The position numbers and the translations under genes were made by a program. From Shewanella intestini (GTDB lineage: Bacteria > Pseudomonadota > Gammaproteobacteria > Enterobacterales > Shewanellaceae), in contig NZ_JAAIKR010000001.1 in the NCBI RefSeq assembly GCF_018221465.1, positions 62,001-126,000 on the forward strand: DNA of 64,000 nucleotides. Direction: 5' to 3'. The notes under the pieces were generated by a model. That model was not told where the DNA came from, ran no database searches, and worked only from the letters and a program-made list of their open reading frames with translations. This document shows positions 50,016 through 59,991 of the stretch, piece after piece (the first letter of the stretch is position 1; every line of letters starts with the position of its first letter).

Positions 50016-52115
50016 GTGAATCCTATTGTAAAGAGTTTTGAGTATGGTCAACATACTGTCACCTTAGAAACAGGTGTCATCGCGCGTCAAGCTGATGCTG
50101 CAGTACTAACGAGCATGGGCGATACAACCGTCCTAGTCACTGTTGTTGGTAAAAAAGTGGCTGATTTAAGCCGTGACTTTTTTCCATTAACGGTTAACTA
50201 CCAAGAAAAAACCTATGCTGCGGGTAAAATCCCTGGTGGTTTCTTCAAACGTGAAGGCCGTCCTTCTGAAGATGAAACACTAATTGCTCGTTTAATCGAC
50301 CGTCCAATTCGTCCTTTATTCCCTAACGGTTTTAAAAACGAAGTTCAAGTAATCATTACTGTGGTTTCTGTTGATCCACAAATTGAACCAGACATCGTTG
50401 CAATGATTGGTACTTCAGCTGCACTTGCTATTTCTGGTATTCCATTTAATGGTCCACTAGGTGCTGCACGTGTTGGTTACCTAAATGGTGAGTACTTATT
50501 AAACCCTTCAGTTGAGCAAGTTGCTGAAAGTGATTTAAACCTTGTTGTAGCCGGTACTGAAAGTGCTGTGCTTATGGTTGAATCTGAAGCAAAAGCATTA
50601 CCGGAAGAAGTGATGTTAGGTGCGGTGACTTATGGTCATGATCAACAACAAGTTGTTGTAAACGCGATTGCTGAATTTAAAGCCGAAGCGGGGAAACCTA
50701 CTTGGGATTGGTCTGCACCAGTTCAAGACCAAGACTTGGTTGCTCAAATTAAAGATCTTGCAGAAGCAGGCTTAACAGAAGCATACCAAATTGAAGTTAA
50801 ACAAGACCGTTATGCACAAGTTGGCGTAGTAAAAGCGGCTGCAAAAGCAGCATTGATTGAGAAAAACCCTGAAGTTGATACGCGTGAAGTAGACAACTTA
50901 CTTGGTAGCCTTGAGAAAAACGTTGTTCGTGGTCGTATTATTAGTGGCAAGCCACGTATCGATGGTCGCGAACCAGATATGATCCGCGCTCTTAATGTCC
51001 TTGCGGGTGTACTTCCACGTACTCACGGTAGTTCATTGTTCACTCGTGGTGAAACTCAAGCATTAGTGACGTGTACTTTAGGTACTGAACGTGATGCTCA
51101 AAAAATTGACAGCATCATGGGCGAACGTACAAATCGTTTCATGCTTCACTATAACTTCCCGCCATACTCTGTTGGTGAAACTGGCATGGTTGGTTCACCT
51201 AAACGTCGTGAAATTGGTCATGGTAAGTTAGCTTGGCGCGGTATGAATGCCGTTATGCCAACGGCTGAAGAATTCCCGTACAGTGTTCGTGTGGTTTCTG
51301 AAATCACTGAATCAAACGGTTCAAGCTCAATGGCGTCTGTTTGTGGTACCTCATTAGCCTTAATGGATGCGGGTGTACCGATTAAGTCTTCAGTTGCGGG
51401 TATCGCAATGGGCTTGGTTAAAGAAGGCGATGATTTCGTTGTTCTGTCTGACATTTTAGGCGATGAAGATCACTTAGGTGATATGGACTTTAAAGTGGCA
51501 GGAACTCGTGATGGTATTACTGCACTTCAAATGGACATCAAGATTGAAGGTATTACTAAAGAGATTATGGATATTGCGTTGCAACAAGCTTATGGCGCAC
51601 GTGTTCATATTCTAAATGTGATGGACCAAGCAATCTCTGGTGCTCGTGAAGACATTTCTGACCATGCACCACGTATTACTTCTATTAAAATTAACCCTGA
51701 AAAAATCCGTGATGTGATTGGTAAAGGTGGCGCGACAATCCGTGCTCTAACCGAAGAAACAGGCACGACGATTGAACTTGATGATGATGGTACTGTAAAA
51801 ATTGCCTCTTCTGATGGTGCGGCGACGAAAGAAGCCATTCGTCGTATTGAAGAAATCACTGCAGAAGTTGAAGTGGGTCGTATCTACAATGGTAAAGTTA
51901 TTCGTATCGTTGATTTCGGTGCATTTGTTAACATCTTGCCTGGTAAAGATGGGCTAGTACATATTTCACAAATCAGTGAAGAGCGTGTTGCTAACGTATC
52001 TGATCATCTTGAAATGAACCAAGAAGTTGCTGTTAAAGTGATGGAAGTGGATCGTCAAGGACGTGTACGTCTTTCAATTAAAGAAGCACAAACCAAGCCA
52101 GAAGCTGCTGAATAA
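50016..52115 (+). CDS. pnp: Polynucleotide phosphorylase
   Basis: PNPase is a trimeric 3'-5' exoribonuclease using phosphate and a degradosome component. I start it at GTG 50016 ([12 protein letters not shown]), nine bases after AAGGA. The ATG at 50007 abuts the ribosome site. The 699-residue protein has two RNase PH domains (the second with [23 protein letters not shown] read at about residues 365-387), then KH (about 555-615) and S1 (about 620-690) domains. A terminator follows. Confidence 0.97.
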   Translation: MNPIVKSFEYGQHTVTLETGVIARQADAAVLTSMGDTTVLVTVVGKKVADLSRDFFPLTVNYQEKTYAAGKIPGGFFKREGRPSEDETLIARLIDRPIRPLFPNGFKNEVQVIITVVSVDPQIEPDIVAMIGTSAALAISGIPFNGPLGAARVGYLNGEYLLNPSVEQVAESDLNLVVAGTESAVLMVESEAKALPEEVMLGAVTYGHDQQQVVVNAIAEFKAEAGKPTWDWSAPVQDQDLVAQIKDLAEAGLTEAYQIEVKQDRYAQVGVVKAAAKAALIEKNPEVDTREVDNLLGSLEKNVVRGRIISGKPRIDGREPDMIRALNVLAGVLPRTHGSSLFTRGETQALVTCTLGTERDAQKIDSIMGERTNRFMLHYNFPPYSVGETGMVGSPKRREIGHGKLAWRGMNAVMPTAEEFPYSVRVVSEITESNGSSSMASVCGTSLALMDAGVPIKSSVAGIAMGLVKEGDDFVVLSDILGDEDHLGDMDFKVAGTRDGITALQMDIKIEGITKEIMDIALQQAYGARVHILNVMDQAISGAREDISDHAPRITSIKINPEKIRDVIGKGGATIRALTEETGTTIELDDDGTVKIASSDGAATKEAIRRIEEITAEVEVGRIYNGKVIRIVDFGAFVNILPGKDGLVHISQISEERVANVSDHLEMNQEVAVKVMEVDRQGRVRLSIKEAQTKPEAAE

Positions 52116-52140
52116 TTTTTAGCCGCTAATTTAGGTTGAT

Positions 52141-52167
52141 AAAGGAGAGCATATGCTCTCCTTTTTT
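52141..52167 (+). terminator. Terminator after pnp
   Basis: AAAGGAGAGC-AT-ATGCTCTCCTTT-type stem (GGAGAGCAT/ATGCTCTCC) is followed by six T. Confidence 0.9.
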
Positions 52168-52267
52168 ATTTGTTTCTTTGGGTAAATATTTCGCTTGCAA
52201 TCATAGCCCTCGGTCTATGAGATTGCTATGATGCTTACAAGTATCCCATCCTGATAAGGTCTCATTA

Positions 52268-53176
52268 ATGAAATTAAAACTGGGTAGCCGCATAAGCACC
52301 AAGTTAGCTGTCGCAGTCTTTGGCGCGAGTATTTTGATGTCAGGTTGTGCAGCAACACAATCATCAGGAACAAGTGCAGGACATATTGAAGTTTCACCTG
52401 TTATGCCTGATTACAAATTAGAAGTGACACTCGCCAAACTCAACGAAATTTTAGCCACCATGGAATTGACTGACGAGCAGCGTGCCAGATTCCATTATGA
52501 CCGTGGTGTTATTTATGACAGTGTTGGACTGCGTTTATTAGGTCGGATTGATTTTTTACAGGCTATTAAATTGCAACCCAATTTGGCTGATGCTTATAAC
52601 TTTATTGGTATTTATTACACCCAAGAAGGTGACTTTGACAGTGCTTATGAGTCGTTTGATGGGGTCTTAGAGTTATCGCCTAATTACGATTATGCTTATT
52701 TAAATCGTGGTATTGCCTTGTTTTATGGTGAGCGCTACGAACTTGCCATTCAAGATATGCAAACATTCTACGACTTAGATCCATCAGACGGTTATCGCGC
52801 CTTATGGTTATATCTAACCTCTGTTGGTAGTGATGAGGTAAAAGCAACGAGTCGGTTAAATGCACAACGCAGCAAATTAAACGATAACGCTTGGTCTACT
52901 AAGTTAGTTGATTTCTATTTAGGTAAAGTAACCAAGGAACAAATCTTTGCTGCCGCAAAAGTTAACTTATCTAACCCGCGTGAATATGCTGAGCGATTAT
53001 GTGAAGCGTATTTCTATATTGCAAAACAAGCGGATAGAAAAGGTGATTATCAAGAGGCGGCAAACTTATATCGTTTAGTGCTGGCAACCAATATTTATGA
53101 CTTTGTCGAACACCGTTATGCGCGCATTGAGTTGGCTAGAATGAAGAACTTGATCGCTAAAGGCAAACAACAGTAG
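52268..53176 (+). CDS. nlpI: TPR lipoprotein NlpI
   Basis: NlpI is an outer-membrane lipoprotein adaptor that links peptidoglycan hydrolase turnover (the Prc protease in E. coli) to the envelope. The 302-residue protein has a signal peptide with lipobox LMSGC (Cys26), then tetratricopeptide repeats including ARFHYDRGVIYDSVG, ADAYNFIGIYYTQEGDFDSA and YAYLNRGIALFYGERYELA. The pnp-nlpI order is conserved in gammaproteobacteria. Confidence 0.93.
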   Translation: MKLKLGSRISTKLAVAVFGASILMSGCAATQSSGTSAGHIEVSPVMPDYKLEVTLAKLNEILATMELTDEQRARFHYDRGVIYDSVGLRLLGRIDFLQAIKLQPNLADAYNFIGIYYTQEGDFDSAYESFDGVLELSPNYDYAYLNRGIALFYGERYELAIQDMQTFYDLDPSDGYRALWLYLTSVGSDEVKATSRLNAQRSKLNDNAWSTKLVDFYLGKVTKEQIFAAAKVNLSNPREYAERLCEAYFYIAKQADRKGDYQEAANLYRLVLATNIYDFVEHRYARIELARMKNLIAKGKQQ

Positions 53177-53197
53177 TTCACTAGCTAATTTGACACT

Positions 53198-53223
53198 AAG
53201 GCGCTATAATTTGCGCCTTTTTT
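53198..53223 (+). terminator. Terminator after nlpI
   Basis: AAGGCGC/GCGCCTT around an eight-base loop is followed by T residues. Confidence 0.85.
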
Positions 53224-53254
53224 ATTATCTAGCTTATCTCACGTAAAGGTTAAC

Positions 53255-54838
53255 ATGTCAGGTATTTCTGTAGAGGTCGATAAACGTCGAACCTTCGCGA
53301 TTATTTCTCACCCCGATGCGGGTAAAACGACCATCACTGAAAAAGTGTTACTGTTCGGTCAAGCGATCCAAACTGCAGGGACTGTAAAAGGGCGTGGGTC
53401 AAAGCAACACGCTAAATCAGACTGGATGGAAATGGAGAAAGACCGTGGTATTTCGATTACCACGTCAGTCATGCAATTTCCTTATGCAGACTGTTTAGTT
53501 AACTTACTTGATACTCCAGGCCATGAAGACTTCTCAGAAGATACCTATCGAACTTTGACGGCCGTTGACTCTTGTTTAATGGTGATTGACTCAGCAAAAG
53601 GTGTTGAAGACCGGACGCGCAAGTTAATGGAAGTGACCCGTTTACGCGACACCCCAATTATCACATTCATGAACAAATGTGACCGTGATATTCGTGACCC
53701 AATGGAAGTGCTCGATGAAGTAGAAACTGAGCTAAATATTGCTTGTGCACCTATTACTTGGCCCATTGGCTGTGGTAAGTCGTTTAAAGGGGTTTATCAT
53801 ATACATCGTGATGAAACGATCCTTTATCAAACCGGCCAAGGTCACACGATTCAAGAAGTGCGCATTGTTAAAGGGTTAGATAACCCTGATCTTGACAATG
53901 AAATTGGTAGTGAACTTGCTGAGCAGTTACGTGAAGAACTCGAACTTGTGATTGGTGCCTCACACGAATTTGACCAAGCAGCTTTCTTAAGTGGTGAATT
54001 ATCACCCGTGTTTTTTGGTACTGCATTAGGTAACTTTGGTGTTGACCACATGCTAGATGGTCTAACGCAATGGGCTCCTAAACCACAACCTCGTCATACA
54101 GAAGTGCGTGAAATTACCGCTACCGATGACGGTTTTAGTGGCTTTGTATTTAAAATTCAAGCCAACATGGACCCTAAGCATCGTGATCGCGTTGCATTTA
54201 TGCGTATCGTGTCAGGTAAGTATGAAAAAGGCATGAAAATGCGGCATGTGCGTGTGGGTAAAGACGTGCGTATTTCTGATGCGTTAACCTTTGTTGCCGG
54301 TGACCGAGAACAAGTTGAAGATGCTTATCCTGGTGACATCATTGGTCTGCATAATCATGGCACCATTCAAATTGGTGATACATTCTCACAAGGTGAGAAA
54401 ATTAAATTTACCGGTATTCCTAACTTTGCACCAGAAATGTTCCGTCGTATTCGCTTGAAGGATCCGTTAAAGCAAAAACAATTGCTTAAAGGCCTCGTTC
54501 AATTAGCTGAAGAAGGTGCCGTTCAAGTCTTTAGACCGCTTGATAGTAATGACCTAATTGTGGGAGCGGTTGGTGTACTTCAGTTTGAAGTGGTTGTTGG
54601 GCGCTTAAAAAGTGAATATAACGTTGAAGCAATTTACGAAGGTATTAGCGTCAGCACAGCGCGTTGGGTTTACTGTACAGACGAACGTAAGTTAGAAGAG
54701 TTTCGTCGTAAATGCAGCCCTAATCTCGCATTAGATGGGGGGGATAACTTAACTTATATTGCCCCTACCATGGTTAATTTAAATTTATCTATGGAGCGTT
54801 ATCCAGACGTGGAATTTGCTAAAACTCGCGAAAATTAA
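53255..54838 (+). CDS. prfC: Peptide chain release factor 3
   Basis: RF3 is a GTPase that removes RF1/RF2 from the ribosome after termination. The 527-residue protein has the G domain motifs [19 protein letters not shown] and NKCDRD, the [12 protein letters not shown] switch region, and the conserved C-terminal part ending VEFAKTREN. It stands alone, with a terminator at 54860-54884. Confidence 0.97.
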   Translation: MSGISVEVDKRRTFAIISHPDAGKTTITEKVLLFGQAIQTAGTVKGRGSKQHAKSDWMEMEKDRGISITTSVMQFPYADCLVNLLDTPGHEDFSEDTYRTLTAVDSCLMVIDSAKGVEDRTRKLMEVTRLRDTPIITFMNKCDRDIRDPMEVLDEVETELNIACAPITWPIGCGKSFKGVYHIHRDETILYQTGQGHTIQEVRIVKGLDNPDLDNEIGSELAEQLREELELVIGASHEFDQAAFLSGELSPVFFGTALGNFGVDHMLDGLTQWAPKPQPRHTEVREITATDDGFSGFVFKIQANMDPKHRDRVAFMRIVSGKYEKGMKMRHVRVGKDVRISDALTFVAGDREQVEDAYPGDIIGLHNHGTIQIGDTFSQGEKIKFTGIPNFAPEMFRRIRLKDPLKQKQLLKGLVQLAEEGAVQVFRPLDSNDLIVGAVGVLQFEVVVGRLKSEYNVEAIYEGISVSTARWVYCTDERKLEEFRRKCSPNLALDGGDNLTYIAPTMVNLNLSMERYPDVEFAKTREN

Positions 54839-54859
54839 TTAGTGTTTTTTGCGGATAAT

Positions 54860-54884
54860 AAGGTGACATAATGTCACCTTTTTT
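54860..54884 (+). terminator. Terminator after prfC
   Basis: AAGGTGACA-TAA-TGTCACCTT is followed by T residues. A weaker AAGGC/GCCTT hairpin follows near 54910-54927. Confidence 0.9.
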
Positions 54885-54959
54885 GTTGCTAAAGGGCTCA
54901 TTTTTAATAAGGCATAATGAGCCTTTTATGTTGGGGTTACTTTGTCGATGATACTTGCA

Positions 54960-55087
54960 GACACTAAGACACTAAGACACTAAGACACTAAGACACTAAG
55001 ACACTAAGACACTAAGACACTAAGACACTAAGACACTAAGACACTAAGACACTAAGACACTAAGATACTAAGATACTAAGACACTAA
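54960..55087. repeat. Tandem repeat, 16 copies of GACACTAA
   Basis: Sixteen uninterrupted 8-base units cover 128 bases. Copies 14 and 15 (55064-55079) read GATACTAA and the rest are exact. The unit is not a multiple of three and no protein is encoded. Like the heptamer arrays after dinB it lies in an intergenic spacer. Confidence 0.97.
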
Positions 55088-55346
55088 GTGTTGGTTTATT
55101 TAGTACCATTTAACAGACACGCCATTTAAGTATCATGTTTGGGTCTCTTTTCATATTCAGTTGTAAGACTGAAAGTGGCTGTTAGCTCATTATGAATGGG
55201 CTGTTGATGTTGACGGTAGTATCTATTTAACCGTCAATACCTGCTTTTGCTTTTGCTTTTACTTTGTTTCTCGTATTGTAAAATAAATTGTCAATGCAAT
55301 TTTAACGTTATCACACTGCGCTTCGTTTCTTGCCACTTAACAATAG

Positions 55347-56105
55347 ATGCCCATCATGTTAGATAGCCATGCTCACTATGATTTACCTGTATTTGATGAC
55401 ATCCGTGATGCCATCTTTGCCGAGCTTAAGCGGCAGGGGATCAATAAGGTTATTTTACCCGGCACTGACATTAATCAAATAGATAGACAGTTACAGGTTG
55501 CAAAGCAATTTGATTGTGGATTTGGCTTAGGTATCCACCCATGGAATGTCCCAGATGATATCCCAAAAGCGTTATGTCAACTGGAACACGTGATAAAACA
55601 GCAATTAACTCAGCCTAATTTTGTTGCAATAGGAGAGTGTGGTTTAGATAAATTACGTCCTAATTTTGCGGAACAACAAGCATTGTTAGTTGGTCAACTT
55701 CAGTTAGCTCAAAAATATGATTTGCCGGTTATTTTGCACTGTGTAAAATCTCATGATCTATTACTTAAGGCGCTGCAATCAGCTCAATTAAATCGCAAAG
55801 GTGTTGTGCATGGTTTTTATGGTGCGCCAGCATTAGCTTTAAGGTATGTGAAACTAGGATATAAATTAGGGATTGGTGATTTATTGCTTAATCATAATGC
55901 GCATAAGCTTAAACAAACCGTCGAAACGTTACCTCTTGAGACACTATTAGTTGAAACCGATACTGCCCAATTACCCCATGATGATATAAATAATGGCGAA
56001 AAATTACATTCTATCGTCAAAAATATTGCCCAATTGCAAAATATTTCAACTGTTTTAGCAGCAAAACAGCTGGATATGAATGCTTTGCAACTATATGACC
56101 TTTAA
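55347..56105 (+). CDS. TatD-family metal-dependent hydrolase (YjjV-like)
   Basis: This is a TIM-barrel metallohydrolase of the TatD DNase family. The 252-residue protein shows the metal ligands in order: DSHAHYD (two His), IGECGLD (Glu), VILHCVKSH (His), VVHGFYG (His) and VETDTAQLP (Asp). ATG 55347 is used, and ATG 55356 (MLDSHAHYD) is equally possible since neither has a clear ribosome site. In E. coli the homologue yjjV also lies next to the deo genes. Its substrate is uncertain. Confidence 0.88.
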   Translation: MPIMLDSHAHYDLPVFDDIRDAIFAELKRQGINKVILPGTDINQIDRQLQVAKQFDCGFGLGIHPWNVPDDIPKALCQLEHVIKQQLTQPNFVAIGECGLDKLRPNFAEQQALLVGQLQLAQKYDLPVILHCVKSHDLLLKALQSAQLNRKGVVHGFYGAPALALRYVKLGYKLGIGDLLLNHNAHKLKQTVETLPLETLLVETDTAQLPHDDINNGEKLHSIVKNIAQLQNISTVLAAKQLDMNALQLYDL

Positions 56106-56212
56106 TTCTTTTTTTTTGAACAAGTGTGGTTTTATTGTTCTTATTTCGCTAACTTCCTGAAATTAAACTCTAAAAAGTTGATCAAAACGACACTTTTCTG
56201 TCAATGCTCAGT

Positions 56213-56267
56213 TATAATCACCCACGGAATTAGGTGAGTTAACAACATTTAAAGAAACTGTTAACAA
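56213..56267 (+). promoter_or_regulatory. nupC promoter region with paired GTTAACAA sites
   Basis: A perfect TATAAT lies at 56213-56218, and downstream of it are two direct copies of GTTAACAA (56238-56245 and 56260-56267), 22 bases apart, two helical turns. The -35 is not clear. A related TTAACAAT lies in the deoC promoter, suggesting a shared nucleoside regulator. Confidence 0.45.
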
Positions 56268-56281
56268 AAGGGTGATGTTTA

Positions 56282-57556
56282 ATGGATATCGTAATGAGTT
56301 TAGTAGGGGTGGTTACCTTACTTGCGATAGGTTTTTTACTATCGACAAACAGAAAAGCAATTAATGTTCGTACTGTTGGTGGCGCATTGGCAATTCAAGC
56401 ATTCTTTGCTTTTTTTGTATTATATGTACCATTTGGTAAGGATATTTTAGGTGGCGTTTCACAAGGTGTTGCCGATGTTATTGGTTATTCACAAGCAGGT
56501 ATTGACTTCCTATTTGGTGGATTAGGTACCAATGCTATGTTTAGCAACGGTGTTGGCTTTGTATTTGCCGTGCGTGTACTACCTGTCATTATTTTCTTCT
56601 CTTCTTTAATCGCAGTTCTTTATTACCTTGGCATTATGCAAATGGTGATTAAGTTTATCGGCGGTGGTCTACAAAAAGCATTGGGTACAAGCCGTACTGA
56701 ATCAATGTCAGCAACAGCAAATATTTTTGTTGGCCAAACTGAAGCACCATTAGTTGTGCGTCCATTTATCCCTACAATGACGAACTCTGAGTTGTTCGCC
56801 ATTATGGTAGGTGGCTTGGCTTCTATCGCTGGGGCGGTATTAGCAGGTTATGCTGGTATGGGTGTAAAAATTGAGTACTTAGTTGCGGCGTCATTTATGG
56901 CAGCACCTGGTGGCTTAATGATGGCTAAGCTAATGCATCCTGAAACGGAAGAAACCAATAACGAAATGACAGACTTACCAGAAGATACTGATAAGCCTGC
57001 TAATGTTATTGATGCTGCTGCTGCAGGGGCTGCATCAGGTATGCATTTAGCACTTAACGTAGGTGCAATGCTATTAGCATTCGTTGGTTTGATTGCCATG
57101 CTCAACGGTATGTTAGGTGGTATTGGTGGATGGTTTGGTTTTGAACAGCTTTCACTTGAGTTGATCCTGGGTTACATCTTTATGCCTTTGGCATTCTTAA
57201 TTGGTGTGCCTTGGAACGAAGCGATGGTTGCTGGTTCATTTATTGGTCAGAAGATTGTGGTCAATGAATTTGTTGCTTACCTTAACTTTGCTCCATATTT
57301 AAAAGATGTGGCTGACGGCGGTATTTTGGTTGAAGCAACAGGTCAAGTGATGAGCGATCGCACAAAAGCAATTATCTCATTTGCGCTTTGTGGTTTTGCT
57401 AACTTGTCATCTATTGCAATTTTACTTGGTGGTCTAGGTGCCATGGCACCATCTCGACGCCATGACCTTGCTAAGTTAGGAATTAGAGCTGTGATTGCCG
57501 CATCTTTAGCTAACTTAATGAGCGCCACACTTGCGGGTCTTTTCCTAGCAATATAA
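56282..57556 (+). CDS. nupC: NupC-family concentrative nucleoside transporter
   Basis: This inner-membrane carrier takes up nucleosides, driven by H+ or Na+. The 424-residue protein has about ten hydrophobic segments. It contains the family motifs [33 protein letters not shown] (QTEAP) and the downstream GVPWNEA. An N-terminal region contains [12 protein letters not shown]. With NQR in the same genome, sodium coupling is plausible but cannot be read directly. It lies between the TatD-family gene and the Tsx-like porin gene. Confidence 0.93.
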   Translation: MDIVMSLVGVVTLLAIGFLLSTNRKAINVRTVGGALAIQAFFAFFVLYVPFGKDILGGVSQGVADVIGYSQAGIDFLFGGLGTNAMFSNGVGFVFAVRVLPVIIFFSSLIAVLYYLGIMQMVIKFIGGGLQKALGTSRTESMSATANIFVGQTEAPLVVRPFIPTMTNSELFAIMVGGLASIAGAVLAGYAGMGVKIEYLVAASFMAAPGGLMMAKLMHPETEETNNEMTDLPEDTDKPANVIDAAAAGAASGMHLALNVGAMLLAFVGLIAMLNGMLGGIGGWFGFEQLSLELILGYIFMPLAFLIGVPWNEAMVAGSFIGQKIVVNEFVAYLNFAPYLKDVADGGILVEATGQVMSDRTKAIISFALCGFANLSSIAILLGGLGAMAPSRRHDLAKLGIRAVIAASLANLMSATLAGLFLAI

Positions 57557-57858
57557 ATCAATTGGGAGCCTTAATGGCTCCCTTTTGTTGTTGGTTGAAT
57601 ATTGAACAAGGATGCAAAGTATTTAACCTTATACAAAAGTTTAGTTGAATCACCTTTTCCAGATTGTGTTGCTGCAATGACTGTACAAGTACATGTAATG
57701 GGTTGAATTACATCTTGTGGCACGGTTCAAAAATAAAACTTTGTATCCTGCGTTGTTACTTGTTGGTAGTGATAATTACGATTATTAGCAATAAAACGCG
57801 ATTAAAAACTAAGTTACCCATAAGGTAACTAAAAATAAAATGTTAAATGGGGTTGATG
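57557..57858. other. 302-base nupC-tsx interval
   Basis: It holds the nupC terminator and the 5' region of the porin gene with hairpin AGTTACC-CATAA-GGTAACT (57813-57831) about 28 bases before the start. No gene and no clear promoter are seen. Confidence 0.55.
57564..57586 (+). terminator. Terminator after nupC
   Basis: GGGAGCC-TTAAT-GGCTCCC is followed by TTTT. Confidence 0.85.
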
Positions 57859-58698
57859 ATGAAAAACGTTAAAACGTTAGCTTTAGCTACTACAATGGCT
57901 GTCATGTCTACTTCTGCTATGGCAGCAGATCGTACAGATTTACGTGCGGGTGATTACTCTTGGATGCAATTTAATGCGATGTATGCATTTGACGAATTAC
58001 CATCTGATGGTGATGGTAGTGGTCATGATTATTTAGAAATGGAATTTGGTGGTCGCGCGGGTGTTGTTGACTTATACGGGTATGTTGATGTCTTTAACTT
58101 GTTAAATAAAGATTCAGGTGATAAAACCGATGGCGACAGCAAAATGTTCATGAAGTTTGCGCCTCGTTTCTCTCTTGACGCTATCACGGGGATGGATCTG
58201 TCTGTTGGTCCCATTAAAGAAGTATACTTCTCTACATTATTTAACTGGGGTGGTGGCGCATTTAACAAAGATGGAAGCGGTGATGTTAATGCTTCTTTCT
58301 GGGGTTTAGGTGCTGATGTAATGGTGCCATGGCTAGGTAAAACTGGCATGAACCTTTATGCTCACTATGACATGAATGGTAAAGATTGGAATGGTTACCA
58401 ATTTTCGATGAACTGGTTTAAACCATTTATGAACTTTGACAATGGTTCATTTTTGTCTTTCCAAGGTTACGTTGACTATCAATTTGGTGCTGACGATGAT
58501 TATGGCAATGAATATGTGCCTATGACTTCTAACGGTGGTGCGGCTTACTTTGGTATTCACTGGCACTCAGACAACTATGCACTTGGCTATGGCTTGAAAG
58601 CTTATAAAGATGTGTACTTGCTTGAAGATGGTGCAGGTATTGTAGGATTAGATACCACAGGCTTCGCTCATTACTTAACAGCGACTTATAAGTTCTAA
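57859..58698 (+). CDS. Tsx/OmpK-type nucleoside-specific outer-membrane channel
   Basis: This is an outer-membrane beta-barrel for nucleosides. I start it at MKNVKTLALATT (57859), with GGGG six bases upstream. The 279-residue precursor has a signal peptide ending SAMA-ADRTD. The mature protein has alternating aromatic strands (DYSWMQFNAMY, FSMNWFKPFMNF, FGIHWHSDNYALGYGLKAY) and a C-terminal Phe (LTATYKF), the barrel insertion signal. Its place between nupC and deoC supports a nucleoside role. Some family members also serve as phage receptors. Confidence 0.88.
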   Translation: MKNVKTLALATTMAVMSTSAMAADRTDLRAGDYSWMQFNAMYAFDELPSDGDGSGHDYLEMEFGGRAGVVDLYGYVDVFNLLNKDSGDKTDGDSKMFMKFAPRFSLDAITGMDLSVGPIKEVYFSTLFNWGGGAFNKDGSGDVNASFWGLGADVMVPWLGKTGMNLYAHYDMNGKDWNGYQFSMNWFKPFMNFDNGSFLSFQGYVDYQFGADDDYGNEYVPMTSNGGAAYFGIHWHSDNYALGYGLKAYKDVYLLEDGAGIVGLDTTGFAHYLTATYKF

Positions 58699-58713
58699 GC
58701 TAAGTTATCTATT

Positions 58714-58744
58714 TTGGAGCCACATGGTTGTGGCTCCAATTTAA
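58714..58744 (+). terminator. Terminator after tsx-like gene
   Basis: TTGGAGCCACA pairs with TGTGGCTCCAA and is followed by TTTAATT. The T run is weak. Confidence 0.75.
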
Positions 58745-58807
58745 TTAAGCTTGTGTTAGTCTTTATTTAAGTAAGCCGCTTTTTCATCTTGGCTATTTAA
58801 GTAAGTA

Positions 58808-58859
58808 TTAACGTTAACATTGTTAAAATTGCAATGGATTAACAATAACACTCTATAAT
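58808..58859 (+). promoter_or_regulatory. deo operon promoter with overlapping inverted repeats
   Basis: TTAACGTTAA (58808-58817) is a perfect palindrome. ATTGTTAA (58819-58826) and TTAACAAT (58839-58846) form an exact 8-base inverted repeat. Between them lies the palindrome ATTGCAAT (58828-58835), which includes a possible -35, TTGCAA. TATAAT (58854-58859) follows after 18 bases. A repressor bound here would block polymerase. Confidence 0.6.
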
Positions 58860-59104
58860 TTTTAGATAGTTTTACGCGCTAAAATGGATTTTTCGCGGAA
58901 TGGATGTGACAAATTTTGTTTATCTCTTCCGGTCTTCATGGATTCAAGTCGTGGTACTCGTTATCAGATTGAATACTAATTTCGATGGTTTATGACCATC
59001 TGGCAATGCCTGAAGGCCCGGCCATAAAAATAACAATATCGACCTGCCTACTCATCAGTATTGTCCACTCACGTTTATTTTTAAATATGTTTCGGAGATC
59101 AAAC

Positions 59105-59878
59105 ATGACTGACTTAAAAAAAGCTGCACAAATGGGTATCCAGTTGATGGATTTGACAACGCTAAATGATGATGACACGGATCAAAAAGTGATCGATTTA
59201 TGTCATAAAGCGAGCACGCCTGCGGGCCATACCGCTGCAGTTTGTATTTATCCTCGTTTTATCCCTATCGCGCGTAAAACGTTAAATGAATTGAATTGTG
59301 AAGATATCAAAATTGCAACCGTGACTAACTTTCCACATGGGAATGATGATATTGCCATTGCAGTATTAGAAACTCGTGCAGCAGTTGCTTATGGTGCGGA
59401 CGAAGTCGATGTTGTATTCCCATACAGAGCTTTAATTGGCGGTAATGAAACCGTTGGCTATGAGTTAGTTAAAGCCTGTAAAGAAGCTTGCGGTGAAGAC
59501 GCTATTTTGAAAGTTATCATCGAAACTGGCGAACTAAAAGACGCGGCACTTATTCGCAAAGCATCAGAACTTTCTATTGATGCGGGTGCCGATTTCATCA
59601 AGACATCAACTGGTAAAGTACCGGTTAATGCCACAATTGAAGCGGCTGAAATCATGTTAACGGTGATCAGCGAAAAGAACACGAAAGTCGGCTTTAAGCC
59701 TGCTGGTGGCGTGAAAGATGCGGCTAAAACGGCTGAGTTTTTGGCGACCGCACAGCGCATCCTAGGTGATGACTGGGTGAATTCAAATACCTTCCGTTTT
59801 GGTGCTTCAAGCTTATTAAACAGTTTATTACATACTCTTGATTTAGCTGATGCTCCACAACCTAACCAAGGTTACTAA
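59105..59878 (+). CDS. deoC: Deoxyribose-phosphate aldolase
   Basis: DeoC splits deoxyribose 5-phosphate into acetaldehyde and glyceraldehyde 3-phosphate. I start it at [11 protein letters not shown] (59105), with CGGAG upstream. The 40 codons before it are not conserved. The 257-residue protein has the Asp in DEVDVVFPY, the Schiff-base Lys in DFIKTSTGK and the second Lys in VGFKPAGGV. It heads deoCABD, behind an operator-rich promoter. Confidence 0.97.
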   Translation: MTDLKKAAQMGIQLMDLTTLNDDDTDQKVIDLCHKASTPAGHTAAVCIYPRFIPIARKTLNELNCEDIKIATVTNFPHGNDDIAIAVLETRAAVAYGADEVDVVFPYRALIGGNETVGYELVKACKEACGEDAILKVIIETGELKDAALIRKASELSIDAGADFIKTSTGKVPVNATIEAAEIMLTVISEKNTKVGFKPAGGVKDAAKTAEFLATAQRILGDDWVNSNTFRFGASSLLNSLLHTLDLADAPQPNQGY

Positions 59879-59991
59879 GCGTTAACTGATGCTAAATAAG
59901 TGATGGGCTTAGCCTGTTGCGCTAAGGCCAAATATCGATGCGATATGTTGAGCAAGCATTCAATAGAGCATCAATGATAAAGGAGCAGTGT

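Larger units (their letters stand above)
54839..55346. other. 508-base prfC-tatD interval with octamer repeat
   Basis: There is no gene here. It contains the prfC terminator, the 16-copy GACACTAA array and a short TGCTTT run (three copies near 55241-55260) before the TatD-family gene. Confidence 0.8.
58699..59104. other. 406-base tsx-deoC control region
   Basis: It holds the tsx-like gene terminator, an operator-rich promoter (58808-58859) and a CRP-like half site TGTGACAAATTTTGTT near 58905-58920. An open frame running into deoC from 58985 is not a gene start. No other gene is seen. Confidence 0.6.

Noticed and set aside
53192-53200. GACACTAAG next to the nlpI terminator as a seed of the octamer array
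   Set aside because: One 9-base match 1.8 kb away is expected about that often by chance in a window of this size.
58985-59104. 40-codon N-terminal extension of DeoC
   Set aside because: The family starts at MTDLKK, a ribosome site precedes 59105, and the extension is not protein-like in composition.
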